From Candidatus Aenigmatarchaeota archaeon (lineage in GTDB: Archaea > Aenigmatarchaeota > Aenigmatarchaeia > CG10238-14), in contig JAGVVZ010000005.1 in assembly GCA_018304545.1 (NCBI GenBank), forward strand, positions 1 to 64,000: DNA of 64,000 nt. Direction: 5' to 3'. Both the position numbers and the translations under genes were made by a program. This document shows positions 1 to 8,948 of the stretch, piece by piece. The notes under the pieces were generated by a model. That model worked only from the letters and a program-made list of their open reading frames with translations. It had not been told where the DNA came from and made no database searches. Within the stretch, counting starts at the first letter, position 1. Every line of letters begins with the position of its first letter.

Positions 1-44
1 GAGATAATTGCCTTCGCCCAAATCATTGCTATTGATTTTATCAG
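1..44. repeat. 44-bp direct repeat, copy 1
   Basis: These 44 bases are identical to 1004-1047. They encode the same peptide segment (ending GEGNYL) in the intact gene at 1-306 and in its decayed paralog. Confidence 0.9.
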
Positions 45-306
45 TGACAGTAGGCAATACATCATCAGGATTGTCTGTTGTATAGAATACACGGACTTGG
101 TTCGGCATCTGCATATCGAATACTAAAAAATTTCCAGGTTCTTGCGAACATACAGAGTCTAAGTTTGCGTTTATATTAGCGAACTGGTCAACGAATATCT
201 GTTTTTGTGTCTGAACAACAGATGAAGAAATCAAATTATATCCCATCGTGAATATCATCAATCCCAATATCACACCACCAATAGCGAGAAGCATTGTATC
301 AGGCAT
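1..306 (-). CDS. Pilin-like small membrane-anchored protein (C-terminus outside window)
   Basis: Partial gene whose 3' end lies beyond the left edge. The readable 102 residues begin MPDTMLLAIGGVILGLMI, a single N-terminal hydrophobic helix, followed by a polar extracytoplasmic region with a lone Cys near residue 54. The architecture (short head, one TM helix, globular tail) matches the pilin-like proteins further right, but there is no Lys-Gly prepilin site, so it may simply be a type II membrane protein. A decayed second copy lies at 803-1181 and shares both the start region and a segment near the window edge. Function unknown. Confidence 0.7.
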   Translation of the reverse strand, partial: MPDTMLLAIGGVILGLMIFTMGYNLISSSVVQTQKQIFVDQFANINANLDSVCSQEPGNFLVFDMQMPNQVRVFYTTDNPDDVLPTVTDKINSNDLGEGNYL

Positions 307-381
307 TATTATAATCTGGATTCAGGATATTTTATGTTTTAGAACTTTTAAGAAAAATAAAATAAAAAAAAGAGAATAAAT

Positions 382-723
382 TTACTTTGTCAAAACAATG
401 TTTATTGTAGAGACGTTTACTTTACTACCGCCTTCAACAGATCTCTCTTCTGTCCCAATATCAATTGTTTTTACTTTGACGTCACCTAAAAATTTGTTTT
501 TAACAATTTCTGCAACGTCAACTGCTCTGGATATTGACCTACCTCTGGCTTTTACATGAATATCTTTCATCCCATTTGTAAACTGCGTTATAACCGCAAG
601 TACATAGGACATGGCAGGTTTTTTACCCACGAAGACAACATTGTCTGCCATCTTCGTTTCAGTTTTAGCCACAGGTTTATTTTCAGTTTTAGGTTTTTTT
701 TCTATTGTTTTTTTCTCGACCAT
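382..723 (-). CDS. alba: Alba family chromatin protein
   Basis: Alba (Sac10b) binds DNA and RNA as a dimer and is a main archaeal chromatin protein. The core starts near residue 25 ([17 protein letters not shown]) and shows the family's basic loop and the [12 protein letters not shown] segment that contacts nucleic acid. The 113-residue product carries about 24 extra N-terminal residues rich in Lys, Thr and Pro, an unstructured basic tail that could add DNA contacts. A Shine-Dalgarno-like GAGGTG about 8 bases upstream of the ATG at 723 supports the long start; the ATG at residue 25 is the alternative. It sits between the two pilin-like copies. Confidence 0.95.
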   Translation of the reverse strand: MVEKKTIEKKPKTENKPVAKTETKMADNVVFVGKKPAMSYVLAVITQFTNGMKDIHVKARGRSISRAVDVAEIVKNKFLGDVKVKTIDIGTEERSVEGGSKVNVSTINIVLTK

Positions 724-802
724 CTTGACACCTCTTGTATTTTACTATCTAATACTCGATACTTGATATTACAATAATAAACTAAATTTTTTAAAGGTAT
801 CT

Positions 803-1181
803 TTATCTGTTAAAATTGATGTTTATGCCGTTTATAGTCCTCGTGAATCTCACTTCATACTCCTTCACCAGCGGCCTTCCAAGTATCTTGTTCACAGCTA
901 TCTGAAAATCATTATAATCTTCCAATGCACCCATATACGGCAGCTTTGTCCTGCATCTCATCTTGCTGCAGCGGTTGAACTGCTCTGACTTGAACTGGAA
1001 ACAGAGATAATTGCCTTCGCCCAAATCATTGCTATTGATTTTATCAGACAGTGTTTACTTGATTTAAAAAACTTTGTCTCTGTGATTGCAATATGGAATT
1101 TGTCAATAGTCCATATCCCATCGTGAATATCATCAATCCTAATATCACACCGCCAATAGCAAGAAGCATTGTATCAGGCAT
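803..1181 (-). pseudogene. Decayed, internally deleted copy of the pilin-like gene at 1-306
   Basis: The ATG at 1181 opens a frame nearly identical to the first 23 residues of the neighbouring copy (MPDTMLLAIGGVILGLMIFT), but it stops at a TGA at 1044-1046 after 45 residues. Immediately after, in another frame, sequence homologous to the later part of the intact gene resumes and runs to 803 (ending NINFNR). Relative to the intact copy, the middle section is missing and the junction is out of frame. The upstream flank (1182-1225) is also duplicated from 307-349. The simplest reading is tandem duplication followed by deletion. The 45-residue N-terminal peptide could still be made. Confidence 0.75.
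1004..1047. repeat. 44-bp direct repeat, copy 2
   Basis: Identical to 1-44. It spans the frameshift junction in the pseudogene at 803-1181 and may mark a recombination endpoint. Confidence 0.9.
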
Positions 1182-1213
1182 TATTATAATCTGGATTCAG
1201 GATATTTTATGTT

Positions 1214-1771
1214 TTAGAACTTTTTTTGATTTTTTAAGAATACGATAATGCCGATAACTGCCAAAGCAAACAATATCAACAAAAATCCAATTAATGTGTT
1301 TTTGTTGCTGCTTGTTTTGCGTATAGTTGTTGTTGTGGCTCTAAAGGTCGTGGTCGTTCTTTCTGGTATTTCTCTTGTAGTTGTCGTACTGCTAATAGTC
1401 GTTGTTGTAGTTGTGCTACTGGAAGTCGTGGTTGCCGGTGATAGTTCTATAATCAACTCATACTCTTCTGACTGGCCTTCATTGCAATCGACTTTCACTT
1501 TCATTGTATCGTCAGGCTCGCCGCAGTTTGTCCAATCTATGATTGCATAGCCAGATGATATTCTCGGCAGACATGATGGGCTATTAGGATTGGACTTATA
1601 CACAATTAAATTTCCTTTTGTACATTCGCCGGATGTTTTGCATTCACACACGTCATCCGTGTAGCATATCCAGTTGTCGCTGCCTGATTTGCAGTATTGT
1701 ATTGAAATCGCTGACACAACGCTGATGCTGATCAGAAAAACTAGAATCGAGATTAACGACTTTGCTAACAT
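1214..1771 (-). CDS. Secreted protein with Thr-rich stalk and C-terminal membrane anchor
   Basis: 185 residues. A signal peptide (about residues 1-21, ending VVSA) is followed by a small Cys-rich domain of about 90 residues with eight cysteines, a Thr/Ser-rich linker (about residues 112-150) likely to be glycosylated, and a C-terminal TM helix (about 160-178) ending in a short basic tail. The layout is that of a cell-surface protein held out on a stalk, as in archaeal S-layer-associated proteins. Its start overlaps the end of the large gene at 1765-4554 by 7 bases, so the two are probably co-transcribed. Ligand or function not recognisable. Confidence 0.85.
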   Translation of the reverse strand: MLAKSLISILVFLISISVVSAISIQYCKSGSDNWICYTDDVCECKTSGECTKGNLIVYKSNPNSPSCLPRISSGYAIIDWTNCGEPDDTMKVKVDCNEGQSEEYELIIELSPATTTSSSTTTTTTISSTTTTREIPERTTTTFRATTTTIRKTSSNKNTLIGFLLILFALAVIGIIVFLKNQKKF

Positions 1772-4554
1772 TCAAAAACCTCTTCTTTAAGCCTGTCTAT
1801 CCTATTACTCAAATTGTCAATCTTATATGCCGTGGCGATAGCCGTTAACGTCTGCCCGGAACAGCTTCTTATATTATTCAACGGCACTATCTCACTGCCT
1901 GTAGCACCTTTATCAATATTTACGCTTCCTTTGTAATAAATTGTTCCTTCTGGTTCTTGGACTAGGTTGATGTATACTACCACGTCAGTATTCATCGTAT
2001 TTTTGTTTATACTTAATGAGCACGTATTCTCATTACATGTTATCTCATCCATGTCAAATTCTTGTTTAAGAGTAGTCGTCGTACCGCCGACGGTCGTTGA
2101 TGTAGACGTAGTCGTGGTTGCCGGTGGCGTGACACTTGATCCTATTACCAGTTCATCAATAACTGCGTTAGCTTGATCAACTTTGTTCATACTTGATCCA
2201 ATAAATATATTATTTCCTAGCGATGTTGGTACATTCAAAGACGAATCCGTTCCTATGAGATTATTATCAACATATAATTGCATTTCATTTACCTTCCATG
2301 TGGCTCTAATATCGTGCAGTTCATCTGTTTTCCAGGATGATATGTCAGCAGCGACAGAATTACCGTTGCCTGAAGGGTCAAATATGCTGAATATCAATTT
2401 ATTAGCAGAGTCTTTGTATATTGATAGTCTATTACTATCAGTTGCCGCTCCTGTGTCGAATAGATAATGTGTTATCCCGTCATTCCCGTTCCATAGTGGT
2501 TTAACCCATAAGTCAATTGTTCCTTTGTCCGGGTTGATATTGCCTGCAGTAGGATAAGTTAATGTGTTGCCGGTTTTTATCACAGCACCGGCATCACTCT
2601 TTCCTGGAGCAAATCCAGCTGACGATGCTTTGATCAGATCCAGGAATATCGTACCTGCATCAGTAGCCGATTCAAAATCAATTTTTAACTGATTTATCAG
2701 TCCATCATTGTCGATCCATTCTGCATCAATCATATCAAGCGATAGCAATTGATAATCTGATGTAACTGTTATTGGGAATGACTGCGAACACTTTTCATCA
2801 AACTCATCACAGTCATTATTTGTAGTATCATCATTATCCGTGTAATAAATTTTTATTGCGCTTGGCCCTTTAGGATACCCTTTATATTTCATTGATATGT
2901 GATTGAGCGATTCGTCGAAGCTTGTCGGCATAAACATGTATGGATCAACTGTTGATACTATCCGCCCTTGATATTCACCGTTTATCGTGCTGCCGGTCAT
3001 CATACTTTCTTGCCATTTTTCACCATTCGCAAAATTGTCGATCAGTATTTCCTGATCAGTTGTTTCTCCTCCCGAACAAGTAAAGCTGTTGTCGAAATGA
3101 CATACCAGTTCATTTGAAGACGGTTGTGTTGTTGTGGTGCTTGTTGAGCTGCTAGTTGTGGATCCGCCAGTAACCGCTATTAATTTTTCTTGTTTTATCT
3201 GCTTCATTCCAACAGGTTCGAAGCATAAAGCATATGCTTTTATCAATCCATCTGTCTTAGTTGGTTTTATTTCGATCTCCATTGGCGGAATATCTATGAT
3301 AGGTTCGTGTGTTAGTGGATCTAATGGCGTTTTTTCTTTATTGACAATTATCCATAATCCTGATGTGCAGTCTTTGACAGAGCATTTTGCCACTTCATCT
3401 ATTTTCATTGATTCTTTGTCGCATGAGAGAGTGAATTGAGTAACGGGAGGCAGTGTGATTGTTGGTGGAATAGTAGTAGGTGGTATTGTGGTTGGAGGGA
3501 TAGTTGTCGGTGGTGGCGCTGTGGTTGATGTAGATCCACATACATTTCCACATAAATCGCGTTTTGCATTAGGGCAATCGACAGGGCTAATAATACACCA
3601 ATTGTCAATAATAGCTTTATAGGCATCATAATTATTACATGAAATATCCCATCCATAACTTCTATAAAATTCAAGTAGTTTGTATTGACTATCGCCTTTT
3701 TGAATTACACAATTTGAACAAGGATCTGTACATCGACCTGAAGGTGGCGGAGTAGTTGTTGGAGGTATTGTTGATCCAGGTGGTGCGGTAGTTCCTGTGC
3801 TACCACTAGGACAGCTTGATGTAGTCCAAACCCAATCAGACGCTAAACAAGAATATGAACTTCCAAGAGAAGAATCAGGACCATATGCTGTACCTATAAT
3901 ACAATTTCTAGAAGATTTACAATAACCGCAAGTTTTGGTTATTGATGGATCATAGTCTCCAGAAGTCCACGACGTGACACATTCATTACATTTGTTATTA
4001 AGATGTTCGCATCCGATACACTTAGCTATTTGTGTATATGAACCACTATTTCCAGAAACATAATTTTTTACCCAAGAGCAAACTCTACCAGCTCCACATC
4101 TAAAATCATTTGACCCCAAGCACGTTGAACCAACACCCAACGAGCTAGGTAGAACTTCACCTTTACATTCAGCATTACAAAATACAACTCCTCCACCACC
4201 TGCAACAAATGTTACAAATTCTCCTGAATATTTTAAATTACATTCTGCATCCGCGCCACATCCCGTTGTGCAAACTTGTTCTTGTTGTGGTAAAAATTTT
4301 CTAGTATCTACATAGTGCCCCTGTATGCATCTTGAAAAAGATGGCATACACGGAGTATCTTCTATGCCACAACATAAACCGATTATACAATCCGTCCATC
4401 CCCCTGATGGTGGTGCTATACCGCATGCAGGAGGACATTCAGCAGCATTCGAGAAACACAAACCATAATCAGCACATTTTGAAGCTATTACATATTCAAA
4501 TCGAAATGATGTTATTATGATAAACCAAAAAACTATCGTTATAAACAATTTCAT
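1765..4554 (-). CDS. Large secreted Cys-rich adhesin-like protein with LamG domain
   Basis: 929 residues. After an N-terminal signal peptide there is a long Cys-rich region (about residues 25-265), a Pro/Thr linker, a short Cys-containing domain, another linker and a roughly 100-residue module also found in the protein at 5766-7880. Next come a Ser/Thr linker and a beta-rich part containing a LamG/concanavalin-like fold (about residues 655-805; hallmarks are a DLWVKP strand and a VIDELVIG strand near the end), a further Thr linker and a small C-terminal domain. LamG domains bind sugars or proteins, so adhesion is a reasonable inference. There is no C-terminal TM helix; the co-transcribed neighbour at 1214-1771 has one. 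Confidence 0.85.
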   Translation of the reverse strand: MKLFITIVFWFIIITSFRFEYVIASKCADYGLCFSNAAECPPACGIAPPSGGWTDCIIGLCCGIEDTPCMPSFSRCIQGHYVDTRKFLPQQEQVCTTGCGADAECNLKYSGEFVTFVAGGGGVVFCNAECKGEVLPSSLGVGSTCLGSNDFRCGAGRVCSWVKNYVSGNSGSYTQIAKCIGCEHLNNKCNECVTSWTSGDYDPSITKTCGYCKSSRNCIIGTAYGPDSSLGSSYSCLASDWVWTTSSCPSGSTGTTAPPGSTIPPTTTPPPSGRCTDPCSNCVIQKGDSQYKLLEFYRSYGWDISCNNYDAYKAIIDNWCIISPVDCPNAKRDLCGNVCGSTSTTAPPPTTIPPTTIPPTTIPPTITLPPVTQFTLSCDKESMKIDEVAKCSVKDCTSGLWIIVNKEKTPLDPLTHEPIIDIPPMEIEIKPTKTDGLIKAYALCFEPVGMKQIKQEKLIAVTGGSTTSSSTSTTTTQPSSNELVCHFDNSFTCSGGETTDQEILIDNFANGEKWQESMMTGSTINGEYQGRIVSTVDPYMFMPTSFDESLNHISMKYKGYPKGPSAIKIYYTDNDDTTNNDCDEFDEKCSQSFPITVTSDYQLLSLDMIDAEWIDNDGLINQLKIDFESATDAGTIFLDLIKASSAGFAPGKSDAGAVIKTGNTLTYPTAGNINPDKGTIDLWVKPLWNGNDGITHYLFDTGAATDSNRLSIYKDSANKLIFSIFDPSGNGNSVAADISSWKTDELHDIRATWKVNEMQLYVDNNLIGTDSSLNVPTSLGNNIFIGSSMNKVDQANAVIDELVIGSSVTPPATTTTSTSTTVGGTTTTLKQEFDMDEITCNENTCSLSINKNTMNTDVVVYINLVQEPEGTIYYKGSVNIDKGATGSEIVPLNNIRSCSGQTLTAIATAYKIDNLSNRIDRLKEEVFEC
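3406..3453. repeat. 48-bp identity between two adhesin genes, copy 1
   Basis: Identical over 48 bases to 6555-6602. It lies at the start of a longer homologous module (about 3150-3453 versus 6310-6602) shared by the two large surface-protein genes. Confidence 0.9.
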
Positions 4555-4597
4555 AATTACAATTTATCTTTTTTAATATTAAACTTTTTAGAAAAAT

Positions 4598-5521
4598 TTA
4601 ATTGATAACGATATTTTGTGTTGTCGATTTTGGTACTTCGGCATCTAAACTGTCACACGTCAATCTTGCAATATAGTTTCCTTTAACTGGATCAGGTAGT
4701 ATGCCAGTCTGACAAGTGCCACTTGCTTCTGTATTCCCAGTAACTCCTTTTTTGCATGAGGTACTAGGTGTTTCAGGCGGACTTCCCTCTTTTTTGATCC
4801 CCAAATTCAACATAGTATTATCTCCTATCAGACATCCAGACCAACTACATGTGATATAATTGCCACTTGGAACGCATTCAAGTTTTATTCCGCCTGTTTG
4901 GCTCGCTCCTGTCTGAATATTAGAACATGATGTAGAATCATATCCAGAATTGTCCCACCACCAATCTACTAGGAGGTTGCTAGGTGGTTCATAATCTAAA
5001 CCCCAATTTTTTGGATTTTTGTCGCATGTCCCCCAAAAAATGCCATTATCTTTATTAGAAATTAATTTGACGGCAACATCATTACTCAAGCCTTCATCTA
5101 TTTGGTAATAATCGCATAATATCCTCAAGCAATTCTCAGCGGTTAATTTGTAATTTCCACATTTACAATCTGATACATGGAAACAAAAAAGACCGTCTTC
5201 ACAATAAGGCAAGTTTCTAACGAAATTGCCGTGATATCTTTCTCCTGGCAATTTATTGCCGTCTATATCTACCTTTATTTTTTTTAGACAGAAATCTACA
5301 GCATCTCTCCTGCTACACCCGTTGTCCAAATAAGTATCACAAGCTTGGTTGCATGCCGCCTTTTCAGCAGTTATTTGATAAGCAGATTCAAAACTCTCTA
5401 GTTGCTCGGTTATTTTTTTAGGCGTTACTATAGCAGTAAACATTCTGATTAAGACCAAGACGACAATTATGAGAATAAACATACCAAATATGATTTCTAA
5501 AGCACCAACACCTTTTTTCAT
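4598..5521 (-). CDS. Pilin-like Cys-rich protein
   Basis: 307 residues. The N-terminus MKKGVGALEIIFGMFILI has the Lys-Gly plus hydrophobic helix pattern of class III (prepilin-type) signal peptides; cleavage after the Gly would leave the helix as the polymerisation stem. The rest is an extracytoplasmic domain with many cysteines, probably disulfide-bonded. The same stem type recurs in at least seven other proteins of this locus. It lies between two large surface-protein genes and is probably a minor pilin or a large pilus-associated subunit. Family not recognised. Confidence 0.8.
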   Translation of the reverse strand: MKKGVGALEIIFGMFILIIVVLVLIRMFTAIVTPKKITEQLESFESAYQITAEKAACNQACDTYLDNGCSRRDAVDFCLKKIKVDIDGNKLPGERYHGNFVRNLPYCEDGLFCFHVSDCKCGNYKLTAENCLRILCDYYQIDEGLSNDVAVKLISNKDNGIFWGTCDKNPKNWGLDYEPPSNLLVDWWWDNSGYDSTSCSNIQTGASQTGGIKLECVPSGNYITCSWSGCLIGDNTMLNLGIKKEGSPPETPSTSCKKGVTGNTEASGTCQTGILPDPVKGNYIARLTCDSLDAEVPKSTTQNIVIN

Positions 5522-5765
5522 TCCATCGTCCTAATTAATTATTGTTTTCTTAAAATAAATGTTATGGTTTATTATGCTGTGATATAAGATTGATCATTAG
5601 TATTGATTATGTTATATATCATTACGTATTAGAACTGTTTTTATTTTATTTTTCTTCTTCTGTCAAATTTTCTTAAATAGACTTAGATATTAGTGAATTA
5701 TCGCTAGACACAAATTATATGAAACTAAAATTTAAAGCCAGACAGATGTTTTTGTATAGGGAGGA

Positions 5766-7880
5766 TTAAACGTTGCTGAAGCAATCGAAATCTACAGAAA
5801 CTCTATCATTAATATCATACCGTGGAACATAATCATCTATTCTATATCCACTACCTAATATTTCATAATGAAGATGCGGACCAGTTCCACCCATACCCAC
5901 CTTGCCTATTTTTGTTCCCGCGAGTATAAATTGTCCTTCTGTTAATGTGTCCTCAATAGAACTAAGATGTGTATAACGTGTTTTGAAGCCGCGAGGAGTG
6001 CTTATGTCAACATAATTTCCATATCCGGAGCGCTCATCTGGATCAGAATAATCTACCTTATTAATTTTAGAGATGGTTCCTCTATGAGCAGCATAAACAT
6101 CCTGTCCCTCAGATGCACCTATATCTATAGCTTGTTCTCTTAAAACTTGATGAGAGCAACTTCTATCGACTACATTTCCTACTTCATCATATGTTGGGCA
6201 TTCAGATGGTCTTCCGGGAGAACCTTGTGTTATCCTGCCAGAAGTCGGCCAACACGGCAATAAGTTAGTCGATACGGGATTTATACTAGTTGTTGTTGGA
6301 CTACTAATTGTGGATCCGCTAATTATTCTTATTAACTTCTCTAGAGACATTCGTCTCATTCCAATAGGTTCAAAACAAATCGCCTTTACTTTTATCCTTC
6401 CATCTGTAGTTGGTCTTATTTCGATTTCTGTTAGCGGAATATCTCTGATAGGTTCGTGTGTCAGCGGATCTAGAGGAGTTTTTTCTATATTGGTGATAAT
6501 CCATAATCCATCAATACAATCTTTTACATAGCATTTCATTGTCTCTCCCACTCTCATTGATTCTTTGTCGCATGAGAGAGTGAATTGAGTAACGGGAGGC
6601 AGAGTGGTTGTTGGTGGAATGGTAGTAGGTGGGATAGTTGCCGATGGCGATGTTGTGGTTGGTGTAGATCCGGTAGAACCAATAGTTGTTGGAGTAGTGT
6701 CAGATATTGTGTATGGTATATCACTGGATCTGCATTTACCGCTAGCAACACCTTCAAAATAAGCAGTATAACTTCCAGGAGAAACTGCAGTACCTGTAAA
6801 CACCCACGTCCAGCTGCCTGTTATGGCATCGACTCTTTCTATAGGATCGGGCGAAGTACCACCTCCAGTATAGACTTTGACACTAGTATACGGAATAGTT
6901 GAAGTGAAAGAAAATTTTATTCTCTGACCTTTCATTGCAGTCGTCGGATTAATTGTTAAAGTTCCAGAACATCTGTTTGATGATGTTATTGTAGATGTAG
7001 TGCTAGATGATCCAGTAGTAGATGTTGTTGGCGGCAAGCAAGCTAGATAATTATCATCATCCCTCCTACAAACATAAGGTGAACAACAAATACCACTTGA
7101 ACACGGTTCATATGCTTCTTTGCAATTTCTAGTGGTAGGAGTAGTTGTGGATCCACTACATCCACCAGCTCCACCTGGCAGTGTTGAAGTATCTCCCGGA
7201 GTCCAATGCGCATAACTTTTACCATCAGTACCTTTGGCATGACATGTTTGTCCTGAACTGAAAGTTCCTGGTGGACAAGCACATATTATATTTCCTATAC
7301 AGTTTCCACTAGCATCTTTCTGACATGCACCCGGACAAAAATTACTATCACCACTTTCCTTCCAATAACAAGTATTACCACGATAATCCGTGGAGCACGA
7401 TCTCATATCACTACGTATCCATCCACCAGATTGGCACATGTAATCATTAGATCCTGAAGATCCTGCTTTCGATGCGGGTGCTATAGTATTAGGTGAACAA
7501 TAGCAAGCCCCGCCCGGAGGTGTTGAGTCGTCTCCACTAGTCCAATGCGCATAACTTTTACCATCAGTACCTTTGGCATGACATGTATATCCTGCACTAT
7601 AAGTTCCAGGTGGGCACATGCAAGTTTGGCCATTAGAAGAGGCACCCGGACATAGTGCATTACTAGTTGTTGATTCCCAATAGCAAGTGTTACCTTGGTA
7701 ATCTGTGAGACATGATCTTCCAGCATCACTAGTTTTACACCAACCTGCAATGGGTGTTGAGCACGTTTCACATCTGCCAGAACATTCCGGACAGCAAGTA
7801 GCAGACGATGCATAATTAGTTAAAAAAATCGTGTAATATAATAGAAGTATAAAAAGAAAATAAATGTTTTTATTTACCAT
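5766..7880 (-). CDS. Secreted Cys-rich protein with C-terminal M23 (LytM-like) domain
   Basis: 704 residues. It has a signal peptide, two diverged Cys-rich repeats in the first 240 residues, a third small Cys domain, a beta-sandwich-like segment, the module shared with 1765-4554 (about residues 430-525) and a C-terminal M23 domain (about 575-695). M23 enzymes are zinc metallopeptidases that cut peptidoglycan crosslinks. The HLH motif is present (His669, His671) and the AID segment near residue 585 fits the metal-binding Asp. However, the first ligand His of the usual HxGxD motif is replaced (REQAID), so catalysis is doubtful. It may bind rather than cut. Confidence 0.85.
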   Translation of the reverse strand: MVNKNIYFLFILLLYYTIFLTNYASSATCCPECSGRCETCSTPIAGWCKTSDAGRSCLTDYQGNTCYWESTTSNALCPGASSNGQTCMCPPGTYSAGYTCHAKGTDGKSYAHWTSGDDSTPPGGACYCSPNTIAPASKAGSSGSNDYMCQSGGWIRSDMRSCSTDYRGNTCYWKESGDSNFCPGACQKDASGNCIGNIICACPPGTFSSGQTCHAKGTDGKSYAHWTPGDTSTLPGGAGGCSGSTTTPTTRNCKEAYEPCSSGICCSPYVCRRDDDNYLACLPPTTSTTGSSSTTSTITSSNRCSGTLTINPTTAMKGQRIKFSFTSTIPYTSVKVYTGGGTSPDPIERVDAITGSWTWVFTGTAVSPGSYTAYFEGVASGKCRSSDIPYTISDTTPTTIGSTGSTPTTTSPSATIPPTTIPPTTTLPPVTQFTLSCDKESMRVGETMKCYVKDCIDGLWIITNIEKTPLDPLTHEPIRDIPLTEIEIRPTTDGRIKVKAICFEPIGMRRMSLEKLIRIISGSTISSPTTTSINPVSTNLLPCWPTSGRITQGSPGRPSECPTYDEVGNVVDRSCSHQVLREQAIDIGASEGQDVYAAHRGTISKINKVDYSDPDERSGYGNYVDISTPRGFKTRYTHLSSIEDTLTEGQFILAGTKIGKVGMGGTGPHLHYEILGSGYRIDDYVPRYDINDRVSVDFDCFSNV
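6555..6602. repeat. 48-bp identity between two adhesin genes, copy 2
   Basis: Identical to 3406-3453; part of the duplicated surface module in the M23 protein gene. Confidence 0.9.
7201..7247. repeat. 47-bp internal repeat of the M23 surface gene, copy 1
   Basis: Identical to 7540-7586. Both encode the segment CHAKGTDGKSYAHWT within two tandem Cys-rich repeats, showing recent internal duplication or gene conversion. Confidence 0.9.
7540..7586. repeat. 47-bp internal repeat of the M23 surface gene, copy 2
   Basis: Identical to 7201-7247; see that entry. Confidence 0.9.
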
Positions 7881-8092
7881 GAAAATAATCTCGATTTACC
7901 AATTAATAAGAATTTTTATTGACATTTTATATTTTCGAACAATCAATAAAAATTAACAGCCTATGCTTATCAATTCTCTGGACTTGAAGTTAGATGAATG
8001 AATTAATTGTTTTTAGATCAGGAAATGATTGGATATACAGGTAACAGTTGATGTACTACTGATGCGATAATAGTAGATGTCGTAGAAGAAGG

Positions 8093-8539
8093 TTAAATTG
8101 CCTTACAAATCAAAACGTCATTATATAGTACTTGCTTTGAAAATAGTGAAATATATTCATTGTCTATAAAATCAAATCCAATATAAATCGTATCTGTATT
8201 GATTCCCGATGAAGGACATTCGTTTGTCTTCACAACGTTTTTTTTCGTATCAATTGTTTCAACAAAATTTCTAATATCATCAAAAGTTATTTTTTCTTTT
8301 AATTTGGCTTTGAATTCAAAACACTGGTTGTTTATGAATCCATACAAAACGCTTTTGAAATCCTCGAAAGATATCTCATTGTTGTTTAAAAAATGACAAA
8401 GATAAGTTGCATTTTCCACTGGAGTAAATTCATTATTCTTACTTTGCTTAAAAAAAGAAAACATTATCCCAGTAGATATTATAACCAGTACTGCCAACAA
8501 AAAAATACCAAAAATATGTTCTAGGGCGAGGCCTTTCAT
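8093..8539 (-). CDS. Pilin-like protein
   Basis: 148 residues starting MKGLALEHIFGIFLLAVL, a Lys-Gly head followed by a hydrophobic helix, closely matching the head of the protein at 4598-5521. The tail is polar with four cysteines. It is last in a minus-strand run that begins at the FlaJ-like gene (12108) and continues 10058, 9449, 8948, 8539 with little or no spacing, which points to an operon of platform protein plus subunits. Specific role unknown. Confidence 0.8.
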   Translation of the reverse strand: MKGLALEHIFGIFLLAVLVIISTGIMFSFFKQSKNNEFTPVENATYLCHFLNNNEISFEDFKSVLYGFINNQCFEFKAKLKEKITFDDIRNFVETIDTKKNVVKTNECPSSGINTDTIYIGFDFIDNEYISLFSKQVLYNDVLICKAI

Positions 8540-8540
8540 C

Positions 8541-8948
8541 TCAACACGTTATTTCAACTTTTTCAGAAATATAATCATATTGGAAAAATATCGTTTTTGT
8601 GTTTTTGTCGCATTTGACATTGCAAAAATCTTTTACGTTATTGTCTAATGAAATAGATGAAGGATTAACCTTAGAGTCTAAATTGACGACATAACATAAT
8701 AAATTTTGACTGCATCTTTCATTTTTGTCAGTCCAACAAAGACTGCAATATTTTCCAGCAATTTCAGTACTAAGAGAGTTTTCTGTTTTAGGGGAGGGTG
8801 TCGTGGTGTCGCATTCCTGCTCATTGCACGGGGGCAACAAGCAGATCTTACTTATATTATTCCTAAAAGTCCACATGATGCCTATCAACACCATTATCAC
8901 AACAATGTACAATATCATCTTTGTTGGATATTCCAATACCATCGACAT
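8541..8948 (-). CDS. Pilin-like or type II membrane protein, Cys-rich
   Basis: 135 residues with an N-terminal hydrophobic helix (about residues 10-27) after a short head that contains a Lys but no Lys-Gly site, then an extracytoplasmic tail with eight cysteines. It is packed between two pilin-like genes (one base from the downstream gene, directly abutting the upstream one), so probably translated from the same mRNA. Probably a minor subunit of the same structure. Confidence 0.75.
   Translation of the reverse strand: MSMVLEYPTKMILYIVVIMVLIGIMWTFRNNISKICLLPPCNEQECDTTTPSPKTENSLSTEIAGKYCSLCWTDKNERCSQNLLCYVVNLDSKVNPSSISLDNNVKDFCNVKCDKNTKTIFFQYDYISEKVEITC

Noticed and set aside
1248-1550. Plus-strand frame very rich in Val
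   Set aside because: Antisense of the Thr-rich linker of the gene at 1214-1771; low complexity only.
7881-8092. Possible C/D-box guide RNA in the gap before the M23 gene
   Set aside because: TGATG-like strings occur but no proper C box and D box pair at the right spacing was found.
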